64,000 nt of DNA. It comes from Paenarthrobacter aurescens (lineage in GTDB: Bacteria > Actinomycetota > Actinomycetes > Actinomycetales > Micrococcaceae). The stretch is taken from NCBI RefSeq assembly GCF_025421775.1, contig NZ_JAOEFX010000004.1, forward strand, positions 1 to 64,000, written 5' to 3'. Below are positions 55,326 through 64,000 of the stretch, piece after piece (position 1 is the first letter of the stretch; every line of letters starts with the position of its first letter). Under the pieces are notes generated by a model. The model saw nothing but the letters and a program-made list of their open reading frames with translations, was not told the DNA's origin and did no database searches. Both the position numbers and the translations under genes were made by a program.

Positions 55326-56505
55326 CGATGCCTCCCGGAACAACGGTTACGCGCCGTCCGGCCAGCTCCTCGGGGATATCGGCATCGACGGCGGCGGTCA
55401 CCAGCACTTGCTCGGCGCCGGCCACTATTGCAGCCAGTTTACGCCGACGCTGCACATCGAGTTCCGCGAAAACGTCATCCAGGATGAGGATCGGGGCGGT
55501 ACCGCCGGTACGGGCATCATCCAACATCACGTAGTAGGAAGCGAGCCGGAGTGACAAACACATGGACCAGGTTTCCCCATGGGACGCATAACCTTTGGCG
55601 GGGGCTTGCCCCAGTACGAGTTCAAGTTCGTCGCGGTGGGGACCTACCAAGGAGATGCCGCGTTCGAGCTCCTTTTTTCGCGATGCTGCGAAAGCCTGGA
55701 TATAGCGATCGGTAAGTTCGTCCACGGACAGCAGCCGTAGGTCGTCAACCGACGCCGATGGTTCCGTTCCGTATTCGGCCGGGCCGCCGTCGTCGTCAAG
55801 GACGCCCTGGATGGTGGAGCGGTAGACGGCGCCAGCCTCCTTGGACCCGTCCGTGAGCTGGGCGTAAGCGCTGTTCAGGTGCGGACGTAAACGCTCCACG
55901 AGTTCCAGGCGGGCATGCAGGAGTTCGGCGCCCGCGCGGGCCATGTGCTGGTCCCAAACGTCCAGGGTTGCCTCATGGCCTGAGGTGAATTTACCGGTTC
56001 GTGCCGATTTCAGGAGAGCGTTGCGCTGCTTAAGGACACGGTCGTAGTCGCTGCGGGTCGCAGCATGCCGCGGAACAAGGCTCACAAGCAGCTCGTCAAG
56101 GAAGCGCCTGCGGTTCGAGGGATCGCCCTTGACCAACGCCAGATCTTCGGGTGCGAACAACACGGTTTGGCATATGCCCAGGATGTCCCTTGCCCGGACC
56201 GGATTGCTGCGGTTGATTCGACCCCGGTTTGCCCGGCCGGCATTGATCTCAAGCTCGATGACCGTCGACTGTTCTCCACGGACCAACCTGGCACGGATCA
56301 TCGCACGCTCCGAGCCGAAACGTAGCAAAGGCGCGTCCGTGCTGACCCGGTGCGAACTCAACGTCGCCAGGTACCCGATGGCTTCCATCAGGTTCGTCTT
56401 GCCGATTCCGTTGGAACCGACCAGCACTGTCACGCCGGGGCCGAGCTTCAGGTCAACCTGTGCGTAGCTGCGGAAATCCGTCAGCGAAAGATGTTCGAGG
56501 TACAC
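55312..56505 (-). CDS. recF: DNA replication and repair protein RecF
   Basis: The 397-residue SMC-like ATPase has Walker A in [14 protein letters not shown], the signature [17 protein letters not shown] and Walker B in [14 protein letters not shown]. The N-terminus [14 protein letters not shown] is typical. RecF loads RecA at gaps with RecO and RecR. It is located between gnd and dciA, in the classical origin gene order. Confidence 0.96.
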   Translation of the reverse strand: MYLEHLSLTDFRSYAQVDLKLGPGVTVLVGSNGIGKTNLMEAIGYLATLSSHRVSTDAPLLRFGSERAMIRARLVRGEQSTVIELEINAGRANRGRINRSNPVRARDILGICQTVLFAPEDLALVKGDPSNRRRFLDELLVSLVPRHAATRSDYDRVLKQRNALLKSARTGKFTSGHEATLDVWDQHMARAGAELLHARLELVERLRPHLNSAYAQLTDGSKEAGAVYRSTIQGVLDDDGGPAEYGTEPSASVDDLRLLSVDELTDRYIQAFAASRKKELERGISLVGPHRDELELVLGQAPAKGYASHGETWSMCLSLRLASYYVMLDDARTGGTAPILILDDVFAELDVQRRRKLAAIVAGAEQVLVTAAVDADIPEELAGRRVTVVPGGIDGEG

Positions 56506-56528
56506 GCCGTTTGCAGGACTCCTGCAGC

Positions 56529-57413
56529 CTAGTTGGCCGGACGGGTGGCGTGTCCGCCGAACTGGTGGCGCAAGGCCGACACCATCTTCATGGCCGGAGA
56601 ATTGTCCTCGCGGGATGCAAAGCGGGCAAACAACGCTGCCGTGATGGCCGGTGCCGGCACTGCGTTGGCGATGGCTTCTTCCACGGTCCAGCGGCCTTCG
56701 CCCGAGTCCTCGACGTAGTCATCAATCGAGGCCAGGCCCGGATCTTCGTCAAGTGCCTTGACCATGAGGTCAAGGAGCCAGGACCGGACAACGGTGCCCT
56801 TTTGCCACGCCCGGAAAGTTCCTGGAAGGTCCTTCACGATGTCCTTGGCTGCCAGCAATTCGTAGCCTTCGGCGTACGCCTGCATGAGGCCATATTCGAT
56901 CCCGTTGTGAACCATCTTGGCGTAATGACCAGCACCAACCCCGCCGACGTGCACAAAGCTGTCGGCCCGTTCGCCTTCGGGCCGAAGGGCGTCGAAGACC
57001 GGCATTGCGAGCTCAATGTCTTCATCGGCGCCGCCAGCCATAAGGCCGTAACCGTTCTGCAGGCCCCAAACACCGCCGGATACACCGCAATCCGCGAAGC
57101 GGATGCTCTTTTCGGCGAGTGCAGCGGCGTGCTTCTGGTCCTCCGTGAATCGTGAGTTGCCGCCGTCGATCACCATGTCACCCGGGCTGAGCTTCTCGCC
57201 AAGTTCCGTGACGACGGCATCGGTGATCGCACCTGACGGAACCATCACCCACACCAGCCTTGGAGTGGGCAGCGCAGCAATGAGTTCATCTACTGAAGCA
57301 ACATCCGTGACGTCCGGATTCCGGTCGAAACCTGTGACCTCGATGCCGCCGTTCCGCATGCGTTCCCGCATGTTGAAACCCATTTTTCCAAGGCCGATCA
57401 GTCCGATGTGCAC
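56529..57413 (-). CDS. gnd: 6-phosphogluconate dehydrogenase, decarboxylating (short type)
   Basis: The 294-residue protein is the short GntZ/YqeC type. The NAD(P) motif GLGKMGFNM opens the protein; VMVPSG and [17 protein letters not shown] follow, with the catalytic Lys in [10 protein letters not shown]. It oxidises 6-phosphogluconate to ribulose 5-phosphate and carbon dioxide. Between dnaN and recF it occupies the place seen in mycobacteria, where it is linked only by location. Confidence 0.93.
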   Translation of the reverse strand: MHIGLIGLGKMGFNMRERMRNGGIEVTGFDRNPDVTDVASVDELIAALPTPRLVWVMVPSGAITDAVVTELGEKLSPGDMVIDGGNSRFTEDQKHAAALAEKSIRFADCGVSGGVWGLQNGYGLMAGGADEDIELAMPVFDALRPEGERADSFVHVGGVGAGHYAKMVHNGIEYGLMQAYAEGYELLAAKDIVKDLPGTFRAWQKGTVVRSWLLDLMVKALDEDPGLASIDDYVEDSGEGRWTVEEAIANAVPAPAITAALFARFASREDNSPAMKMVSALRHQFGGHATRPAN

Positions 57414-57455
57414 GGTATGAACTCTTTTCTGCGAAGGTGGCGGGGCGCGTTCCAG

Positions 57456-58580
57456 TTAGTTGGGAAGGCGAACCGGCATGACGAGGTAGCGGTAGTCGTC
57501 CTGGTCTTCGCCATCCGCTTCAGCCTGTGCCGTGATCATCGCCGGCTTGGGAGCAGTGGTGAAGGAGAACCGAACGTACTTGGTTTCGATGACGCTCAGG
57601 CCCTCAACGAGGTAGTGCGGGTTGAAGGCCACCGTGATGTCTTCGCCGGAAAGCTGGGCTTCAAGCTCTTCGGAGGCCTGCGCATCTTCACCTGTACCGG
57701 CGTCGAGATTCAGCAGTCCCTGCGTGAAGGCGAGACGAACCGGGGTGTTTCGCTCGGCCACGAGCGACACACGGCGGACGGCCTCCACCAGTTCCTGGGT
57801 CTGAACGGTGGCGTGGATCGGAGTGGAATCCGGGAAGAGCGAGCGGATCTTCGGGTAGTCACCGTCAACCAAGAGTGAAGTGGTGGTTCGTCCACCACTT
57901 TCGAAGCCAATGAGCCGGCTGTCGTCGTCGGCGAGGGCCAGGTTGATGTCGCCGCTGCCACCGAGAGTCTTGGCTACTTCGTTCAAGGTCTTGGATTTGA
58001 CGAGTGCGCTGGTGGAAATGCCCGGAGTGACAGGCTTCCAGGGGACTTCGCGCATTGCGAGGCGGTAGCGGTCGGTGGCAAGGAGCGTGATGAGGTCATC
58101 CTCGATCTCCATGCGGACACCGGTGAGGATCGGCAGGGTATCGTCCTTGCTCGCCGCGATGATCACTTGCGAAACAGCTTGAGCGAATGCGTCGCCGGGC
58201 AGGGTTCCGCTGATGGCGGGCACTGCCGGGAGGGCGGGGTACTCGGACTCGGGCATGGTGGCCAAGTGGAAGCTGCTTCGACGGCAGGTAAGCGTTACCT
58301 TGCTGCCATCGGTCTCAACCTCGACAGGAGCCGAGGGCAGGCTGCGGCAAATGTCTGCCAAGAGGCGTCCGGATACCAGGATGGTGCCTTCAACGGCGAT
58401 ATCTGCCGGAATTTCCAGGCGCGCAGAGGTCTCGTAGTCAAAGCTCGAGAGGCTAACGGTTCCCGCCTCGGCTTTGAGGAGGAGGCCGGAAAGCACAGGT
58501 ACGGGCGGCCGCGGAGACAACGACCGCGCGGTCCACGTAACGGCTTCTGCCAGGACGTCGCGGTCGACTCTGAACTTCAC
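57456..58580 (-). CDS. dnaN: DNA polymerase III beta sliding clamp
   Basis: The 374-residue clamp shows three structural repeats: MKFRVDRDVLAEAVTWTARSL, the central LLATDRYRLAMREVPW and the C-terminal YLVMPVRLPN with the conserved hydrophobic-cleft end (VMPVRLP). It encircles DNA as a dimer to hold polymerase. It is transcribed away from dnaA after the origin-type intergenic region. Confidence 0.97.
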   Translation of the reverse strand: MKFRVDRDVLAEAVTWTARSLSPRPPVPVLSGLLLKAEAGTVSLSSFDYETSARLEIPADIAVEGTILVSGRLLADICRSLPSAPVEVETDGSKVTLTCRRSSFHLATMPESEYPALPAVPAISGTLPGDAFAQAVSQVIIAASKDDTLPILTGVRMEIEDDLITLLATDRYRLAMREVPWKPVTPGISTSALVKSKTLNEVAKTLGGSGDINLALADDDSRLIGFESGGRTTTSLLVDGDYPKIRSLFPDSTPIHATVQTQELVEAVRRVSLVAERNTPVRLAFTQGLLNLDAGTGEDAQASEELEAQLSGEDITVAFNPHYLVEGLSVIETKYVRFSFTTAPKPAMITAQAEADGEDQDDYRYLVMPVRLPN

Positions 58581-59155
58581 GGAGGGGTGCCGCCTTTCAT
58601 TGCTGCTGCCATGTAGTAGCTGCGGATTCCTGCTTGGAAGCCGCTAAATCTTCGCAGTCCGGCACCGGAACCTGCATGGTCCGCGCTGAGCGAACTACAA
58701 ACAGACCCAGGGATGGGAGCGCTGCTGACAGCTTAGCCGGAAGATCCGCGATTAACCCATCCCCGACGGGCAGGACCCTTCGTATGTGGACAGCCGCGGG
58801 CTGGCCTTGGCCTGGCTGCTGGTCCGTCGGTGGAAGTGTTCGGTGGGTGGCAGAACGAGATTGTTATTTGAGGGATTTCAATTTTTTGGGATTCGTAGTG
58901 TTAATAACTGCTGTGGAAACTGTGGATAACCCGATCTCGCCGCGCAGTTCCGCGGTTAAGCCCTGTTCACGGACTGTGCGTTAACTGGGTTTTAAACAGG
59001 GTGTGGATGGGGACAACTCCCAGGGCCGTTTTTAACGATCCACAGACGGCTTAAGGGTTTTAAGCCCATTAAGCACGCTTGTCCCCTTAAGTATCCACAG
59101 GCTTATCCACATGTGCCTGTTAATAAGGTATGTAGTGGCGGACGCGATGTGGACT
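58581..59155. other. Presumed oriC (dnaA-dnaN intergenic region)
   Basis: Between dnaN and dnaA, 575 bases hold DnaA boxes: TGTGGATAA at 58921-58929, TTATCCACA at 59103-59111, and one-mismatch boxes at 58999-59007, 59037 and 59091. An AT-rich stretch near 58858-58915 (TTGTTATTTG, CAATTTTTTG, GTTAATAACT) could be the unwinding element. Actinobacterial origins usually lie here, and flanking genes run outward. There is no gene in the region; the dnaN promoter should lie here as well. Confidence 0.8.
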
Positions 59156-60574
59156 TCAGGAGTCGCGCTGCTGCTGTTTGATGCGGTTGGTCAGCTCAGT
59201 GACCTGGTTGTAAATCACACGACGCTCTGCCATCAGCTCGCGGATCTTGCGGTCTGCGTGGATGACGGTGGTGTGATCGCGGCCGCCCAACTCCTGCCCG
59301 ATCTTCGGCAGGGACATGTCCGTTAGTTCACGGCACAGGTACATGGCGATCTGGCGGGCGGTCACCAACGTACGGGTTCGCGACTTGCTGCAGAGCTCTT
59401 CCATGCTGAGCTTGAAGTAGTCCGCCGTCTGGTCCAGGATCTGCTTCGCTGTGATCTCCTGGGCGCCGTCGTCAGTGATCAGGTCCTTGAGCACCATCTC
59501 AGCCAGGGCAACATCCACCGGCTGGCGGTTGAGGCTGGCAAACGCCGTGACGCGGATCAGGGCGCCCTCGAGTTCGCGGATGTTGCTGGAGATCTTGGAG
59601 GCGATGTACTCCAGGGCATCGTCCGGTGCCGACAAGCCTTCGCTCAGGCCCTTCTTGCGGAGGATGGCAATGCGGGTTTCGAGTTCCGGCGGCTGGATGT
59701 CGGTCAGCAGGCCCCACTCGAAGCGGGACGTCATGCGGTCCTCGAAACCGGCGAGCATCTTCGGCGGCTGGTCCGAGGTGATGACAACCTGCTTGTTGGC
59801 ATTGTGCAGGGCGTTGAACGTGTGGAAGAACTCCTCCTGCGTCCGGTCCTTGCCCGCCAGGAACTGGATGTCATCGATGAGGAGCACATCCACGTTGCGG
59901 TATGTGGTCTTGAAGCTGGTGCCTTCGTCATCGCGAATGGAGTTGATGAAGTCATTGGTGAACTCCTCGGAGTTCACGTAACGGACCCGGATGCCGCTGT
60001 AGAGCCGACGGGCATAGTGGCCGATTGCGTGCAGCAGGTGCGTCTTGCCCAGTCCCGAGTCGCCATAAATGAACAGCGGGTTGTAGGCCTTGGCCGGAGC
60101 TTCGGCAACAGCGACGGCGGCCGCGTGCGCAAAGCGGTTCGAGGAACCGATCACGAACGTATCGAAGATGTACTTCGGGTTCAGGCGCCCAAACTCATGC
60201 GAGGTGCTCGGGGGCGTGGGCTGCGGTTTTGGTTCGGCGAAGTCAGATACGGCGGAAAGCTCGACGGCGGGTTCCGGCTCTGCGTGGACGGGCACCAGAT
60301 CGGTGTCCACGTCGATTGCGCAGCGGATGTCATCCGAGAAGACGTTTCGGAGGGCGTCGTCCAGGGCATCCTTCACCTGCGTCTGCAGGACTTCGCGGGT
60401 GAGTTCGTTGGGAACAGCAACCAGGAGGGTCGAACCGATAAGACCCTGTGCCTGGGCGAGGATGACGAAACCGCGCTGACGGGGTGAAACCCGGTCGTCT
60501 TGTTCCATAAGGCTCAGCACCCTGCGCCAGGAACTTCCGACAGTGTTGGCGTGGTTGGCTTCGTCTACTGTCAT
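59156..60574 (-). CDS. dnaA: Chromosomal replication initiator DnaA
   Basis: ATG 60574 is preferred to the TTG one codon earlier; 472 residues. Domain I is at the start, a Glu/Pro-rich linker follows (about 95-125), and the AAA+ domain has Walker A ([11 protein letters not shown]), Walker B (VLLIDDIQF) and sensor elements. The C-terminal domain IV has the DnaA signature [15 protein letters not shown] for box recognition. The gene runs toward dnaN across oriC. Boxes upstream at 60649-60831 fit auto-regulation. Confidence 0.97.
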   Translation of the reverse strand: MTVDEANHANTVGSSWRRVLSLMEQDDRVSPRQRGFVILAQAQGLIGSTLLVAVPNELTREVLQTQVKDALDDALRNVFSDDIRCAIDVDTDLVPVHAEPEPAVELSAVSDFAEPKPQPTPPSTSHEFGRLNPKYIFDTFVIGSSNRFAHAAAVAVAEAPAKAYNPLFIYGDSGLGKTHLLHAIGHYARRLYSGIRVRYVNSEEFTNDFINSIRDDEGTSFKTTYRNVDVLLIDDIQFLAGKDRTQEEFFHTFNALHNANKQVVITSDQPPKMLAGFEDRMTSRFEWGLLTDIQPPELETRIAILRKKGLSEGLSAPDDALEYIASKISSNIRELEGALIRVTAFASLNRQPVDVALAEMVLKDLITDDGAQEITAKQILDQTADYFKLSMEELCSKSRTRTLVTARQIAMYLCRELTDMSLPKIGQELGGRDHTTVIHADRKIRELMAERRVIYNQVTELTNRIKQQQRDS

Positions 60575-61039
60575 CAATCAGTTCCTAAATACTTGCTTGC
60601 CGGCGTTGCTGGCAGCCGAAGTGTCTCCGGCGGCGCTGTTCTGGGCGATAATCCACAGAGTTATGCACAGCGGGTGGACAATGGGCTACTGAGCCACTCT
60701 AGGGGATGAAATCGCCAGAAGATAGCTGGGAAGTTGCCTGTGGATAATTACACCGTTGTGGTTCTCGAAAGAGGCCTGTGAGCCACTTCATCCACAGGCT
60801 GGGAACGGGAGTTGGGCACAGCTGTGGATAGTCCTGCGGCAGGCTCCCGGTTTGACTGTGGGTGCCTTTTTGCCCTAACGTTGTGAAGTCCTTTGTGTCC
60901 GCTTTTGAGATCAGTTGTAACCCCGTGCGTTTACCGTACGGAAGGCAACGGCGGCAGGCACATACAAAACTTAGCGTCGGCCAGTTCTTCCCCTTATTTG
61001 ATCGGGTGGGCGCACCTTTGATCCACTGGAGTAACTAAC
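60575..61039. promoter_or_regulatory. dnaA-rpmH divergent promoter region with DnaA boxes
   Basis: These 465 bases hold no gene. A perfect DnaA box (TGTGGATAA) lies at 60739-60747, with one-mismatch boxes at 60649-60657, 60661-60669, 60788-60796 and 60823-60831. They probably mediate dnaA autoregulation and may be part of a bipartite origin with 58581-59155. The rpmH promoter must lie near 60900-61020. Confidence 0.7.
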
Positions 61040-61177
61040 GTGAGCAAGCGGACTTTTCAGCCGAATAACCGCCGTCGGGCCAAGAAGCACGGCTTCCGCC
61101 TTCGTATGCGCACCCGTGCCGGCCGCGCCATCCTGGCTGCCCGTCGCGGCAAGGGCCGCGTCGAACTGTCGGCGTAA
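61040..61177 (+). CDS. rpmH: 50S ribosomal protein L34
   Basis: GTG 61040 to TAA 61177 encodes 45 residues. [20 protein letters not shown] and the end GKGRVELSA match L34. It leads the rpmH-rnpA-yidD-yidC-khpB-rsmG series divergent from dnaA. Confidence 0.97.
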   Translation: MSKRTFQPNNRRRAKKHGFRLRMRTRAGRAILAARRGKGRVELSA

Positions 61178-61218
61178 ATAACTGACTTGTCGGTCAGGGT
61201 CTTTTTGCGGGTTCGACG

Positions 61219-61629
61219 GTGCTAGCCACCCCTAACCGTCTGCGGACGTCTACCGACTTTTCAACAACTGTACGTTCCGGCGTCCGCAATGGACGCCGGA
61301 ACTTAGTGTTATATACGGCCTCTATCGGGGCCGGGGAGCCGAGTCGAATCGGCTTCATTGTCTCCAAAGCCGTCGGGAACGCCGTGACCAGGAACCTCGT
61401 TAAGAGGAGACTGAGAGAAGCAGGCGCACTTTCCTTGCACACGCATGGAATGGGCCTGGCGGTCGTGGTCCGGGCACTGCCCGCAGCTGCAACAGCCAGC
61501 TGGGAGCAGTTGCTCTCGGACTACAACGCCGCATTGGCAGTGACGACGAAGCGATTGAGTGGCTCAGCTCCACGCAACGCTTCGACGGAACACAACGGCA
61601 CCACAACGGAAGGGACACCGCGTGCATGA
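61219..61629 (+). CDS. rnpA: Ribonuclease P protein component
   Basis: GTG 61219 gives 136 residues. The RNP motif is present: SKAVGNAVTRNLVKRRLREA, with the basic cleft and RRNLVLYT. It assists the RNase P RNA in 5' maturation of tRNA. The C-terminal 25 residues are a low-complexity extension. Its end overlaps yidD by eight bases. Confidence 0.93.
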   Translation: MLATPNRLRTSTDFSTTVRSGVRNGRRNLVLYTASIGAGEPSRIGFIVSKAVGNAVTRNLVKRRLREAGALSLHTHGMGLAVVVRALPAAATASWEQLLSDYNAALAVTTKRLSGSAPRNASTEHNGTTTEGTPRA

Positions 61630-62044
61630 CATAAGCACCGCCGTCGTTCCTTCCTCAAGCGACCCCACCGGCAAGGTTCCTTCCAGGAATCTGCCGGCGG
61701 CGGTGGGCACTTTCCTCTGGGAGCTGCCGCGCAACATCCTCATTGTCTTGCTGAAGACGTACCGAAAGGTCGTCTCGCCCCTGTACGGCCAGGTTTGCCG
61801 TTTCTTTCCCTCCTGCTCGGCATATGCGCTGGAAGCAGTTACGGTGCATGGCGCCGTGAAGGGTAGCTGGCTCGCAGCTAAAAGGCTCGCCAAATGTCAC
61901 CCTTGGAACGCCGGTGGAGTGGACCATGTCCCCGCCGGGCACCGTCATTGGCCTGAAGGCCGGACGCCCACAATTGTTGTACTGAACAATCCGGACCAGT
62001 TCCTGGCTGCTCAGGCTGATGAAGAAGGCCGCTCGGCGGCCTAA
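61622..62044 (+). CDS. yidD: Membrane protein insertion efficiency factor YidD
   Basis: GTG 61622 follows GAAGGGA; 140 residues. The Haemolytic/YidD core is clear: ILLK-type helix (NILIVLLKTYRKVVSPLYG), CRFFPSCSAYALEAV, and GSWLAAKRLAKCHPWNAGGVDHVP, with three conserved cysteines. It helps YidC insert proteins into the membrane. It has longer N- and C-terminal tails than the E. coli protein. Confidence 0.9.
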   Translation: MHDISTAVVPSSSDPTGKVPSRNLPAAVGTFLWELPRNILIVLLKTYRKVVSPLYGQVCRFFPSCSAYALEAVTVHGAVKGSWLAAKRLAKCHPWNAGGVDHVPAGHRHWPEGRTPTIVVLNNPDQFLAAQADEEGRSAA

Positions 62045-62060
62045 CGAATAGGGATATCGT

Positions 62061-63050
62061 ATGGACTTCTTTGAAACAATCATGTTTCCGTTCAAGTGGC
62101 TGGTGTCAATCATCATGGTTGGCTTCCACGAGGGACTGAGCTTCATTGGCCTGCCCGCCGCGAACGGCTGGACGTGGACTCTGTCCATCATTGGCCTCGT
62201 GTTGGTGATCCGTGCCGCCCTGATTCCCGTCTTCGTCAAGCAGATCAAAGCGCAGCGCGGCATGCAGCTGCTGCAGCCGGACCTGAAGAAACTTCAGACC
62301 AAGTACAAGGGCAAGACCGATCAGCTGTCCCGCCAGGCCATGGCGCAGGAACAGATGGCGCTGTACAAGAAGCACGGCACCAACCCGTTCTCGGCATGTC
62401 TGCCGATGCTGATTCAGATGCCGTTCTTCTTCGCGCTGTTCCAGGTGTTGTCGGGTATCTCGACGAACGCCAAGCAGGGCCAGGGCGTTGGTGCGATGAG
62501 CCATGAGCAAGTAGTTCAGTTTGACTCATCCAGCATCTTTGGTGCCCCGCTATCGGCTTCGCTGCTCCACGGTGACCCCAGCGGCGGCAACAGTGCGGTG
62601 GCTGTTTGGGTTCTGAGTATCATCATGATCATTGCCATGACGGCCTCGCAGTTCATCACCCAGAAGCAGATCATGGCCAAGAACATGTCCGAAGAGGCCA
62701 TGGCCAGCCCGTTCATGCGCCAGCAGAAAATGATGCTTTACATCCTGCCGCTCGTGTTCGGTATCGGTGGAATCAACTTCCCCATCGGTGTCCTCATCTA
62801 CTGGACCACAACCAACCTCTGGACCATGGGTCAGCAGTTCTTCGTGATCCGCCGCATGCCCACCCCGGGTTCCCCTGCCGCCAAGGCACTGGAGGAGCGC
62901 CGTGCCGCCAAGGGCCTGCCGCCGCTGCTGGGTGGTAAGAAGACCGCTGCTGCGGACGCCGCCGCTGAAGCCGAAGCTGCTGCGGCCGCCGCGGCCGAGA
63001 TCCGAGCCCAGCGCGTCCAGCCACAACGTAAGAACAGGAAGAAGAAGTAA
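62061..63050 (+). CDS. yidC: Membrane protein insertase YidC
   Basis: The 329-residue protein has a YidC/Oxa1 core of five helices: FKWLVSIIMVGFHEGLSFIG, RAALIPVFVKQIKAQRGMQLLQPDLKKLQTKYKGK with the hydrophilic-groove Arg, the FSACLPMLIQMPFFFALFQVL segment, and two C-terminal helices near 185-205 and 235-255. The tail is basic (RKNRKKK) and helps ribosome binding. The stop TAA overlaps the khpB start by one base. Confidence 0.95.
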   Translation: MDFFETIMFPFKWLVSIIMVGFHEGLSFIGLPAANGWTWTLSIIGLVLVIRAALIPVFVKQIKAQRGMQLLQPDLKKLQTKYKGKTDQLSRQAMAQEQMALYKKHGTNPFSACLPMLIQMPFFFALFQVLSGISTNAKQGQGVGAMSHEQVVQFDSSSIFGAPLSASLLHGDPSGGNSAVAVWVLSIIMIIAMTASQFITQKQIMAKNMSEEAMASPFMRQQKMMLYILPLVFGIGGINFPIGVLIYWTTTNLWTMGQQFFVIRRMPTPGSPAAKALEERRAAKGLPPLLGGKKTAAADAAAEAEAAAAAAAEIRAQRVQPQRKNRKKK

Positions 63051-63601
63051 TGTCTGCCGAGAGCACCGAAGAAGTTATCGCCGCTGTGACTGAAGAGCAG
63101 GACGAGACCCAGGAAGAGACGCAGTCCAAGACGGCCAGCCGTTTGGAAGAAGAAGGCGACATCGCCGCCGATTACCTCGAAGAACTCCTTGATATTGCCG
63201 ATATCGACGGTGATATCGACATCGAGGTCCGGAACGGACGCACGTACATCTCCATCGGTGCCGATGAAGAGTCTGCCGCCCTGGATAGCCTCGTGGGACG
63301 TGACGGCGAGGTTCTTGAAGCACTGCAGGAGCTGGCCCGCCTCTCCGTTCTTTCCGCCACGGAGAACCGTTCACGCCTGGTCCTGGATATCAACGGATAC
63401 CGAAAAGAGCGTGCCGGCGTACTCCAGCAGATCGCCGAAGACGCCGTTGCCAAGGTCAAGTCTGACGGCGGAACCGTAGCCCTTGAGCCGATGAGTGCCT
63501 ATGAGCGCAAGATCGTCCACGACGCCGTCGCTGACCTCGGATTTGTCTCCGAGTCCGAGGGCGAGGGCGCAGGCCGCCACATCGTAGTCTCGGCTGACTA
63601 G
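63050..63601 (+). CDS. khpB: RNA-binding protein KhpB/Jag (KH and R3H domains)
   Basis: The 183-residue protein has an acidic N-terminus, a Jag-type KH domain (LLDIADIDGDIDIEVRNGRTYISIG, LVGRDGEVLEALQELARL) and an R3H domain with the RxxxH element in YERKIVHDAV. There is no separate Jag_N domain. It binds RNA together with KhpA and is linked to cell elongation and division. It starts at the last base of yidC. Confidence 0.92.
   Translation: MSAESTEEVIAAVTEEQDETQEETQSKTASRLEEEGDIAADYLEELLDIADIDGDIDIEVRNGRTYISIGADEESAALDSLVGRDGEVLEALQELARLSVLSATENRSRLVLDINGYRKERAGVLQQIAEDAVAKVKSDGGTVALEPMSAYERKIVHDAVADLGFVSESEGEGAGRHIVVSAD

Positions 63602-64000
<399 letters not shown>

Noticed and set aside
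57414..61040. parS-type sites (TGTTTCACGTGAAACA)
   Set aside because: I saw no match near the origin. The 20-bp motif at 40554 and 40773 shares only ACGnGT and is not parS.

Overview
The window is a high-GC actinobacterial chromosome segment. It most probably comes from the Micrococcales (Arthrobacter/Paenarthrobacter-like). The evidence is the dnaA-dnaN-gnd-recF-dciA-gyrB-gyrA order, the fhaA-fhaB-pstP-rodA-pbpA-pknA-pknB operon, crgA, a class E sortase and a 39-residue DLW-39 protein. The genus is an inference; no rRNA is present.

Layout. Bases 1-130 are low-complexity G/C runs that look like a contig-end artefact. Bases 145-3304 hold a short divergent locus: a 33-residue peptide gene on the minus strand and, opposite it, a beta-propeller protein plus a prolyl-oligopeptidase, all around one Zur/Fur-like palindrome. 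Bases 3276-8027 are an amine-catabolism module: FAD amine oxidase, universal stress protein, APC permease, and a divergent TetR with a perfect 21-bp operator. Bases 8053-9443 are an ECF sigma factor with a membrane partner, followed by a secreted Ig-repeat protein.

Bases 12851-21479 form the most interesting accessory block. A TetR regulator is divergent from a tightly overlapping eight-gene operon: SDR, VOC protein, berberine-bridge-type oxidase, acyltransferase 3, sedoheptulose-7-phosphate cyclase, two cupin proteins and an MFS exporter. This reads as a compact C7-cyclitol (valiolone-type) biosynthetic cluster. An EEVS-like cyclase next to a VOC protein recalls CetA/CetB of cetoniacytone biosynthesis, but no aminotransferase or glycosyltransferase is present. 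Next come an I36-type protease inhibitor and a talarate/galactarate dehydratase with its GntR regulator.

Bases 24.8-44 kb are largely conserved core. They carry tRNA-Leu, the Ser/Thr-kinase and cell-wall operon, pabA/trpG, a small membrane protein, the sortase and crgA. They also carry an alkylation-repair operon (AGT, ECF sigma, AGT, AlkB) followed by Tag. A 0.7-kb DnaA-box-rich intergenic region lies at 40.1-40.9 kb, followed by a GyrI-like protein, a rhomboid protease and a cyclophilin.

Bases 44-64 kb hold a glycosyltransferase, a DMT transporter, a GH84 glycosidase, tRNA-Ala, DLW-39 and tRNA-Ile. The origin region follows: gyrA, gyrB, dciA, recF, gnd, dnaN, the dnaN-dnaA intergenic region (presumed oriC) and dnaA on the minus strand, then rpmH, rnpA, yidD, yidC, khpB/jag and a truncated rsmG on the plus strand. 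Genes run outward on both sides of dnaA, as expected if replication starts there. That makes the second DnaA-box cluster 18 kb away notable.
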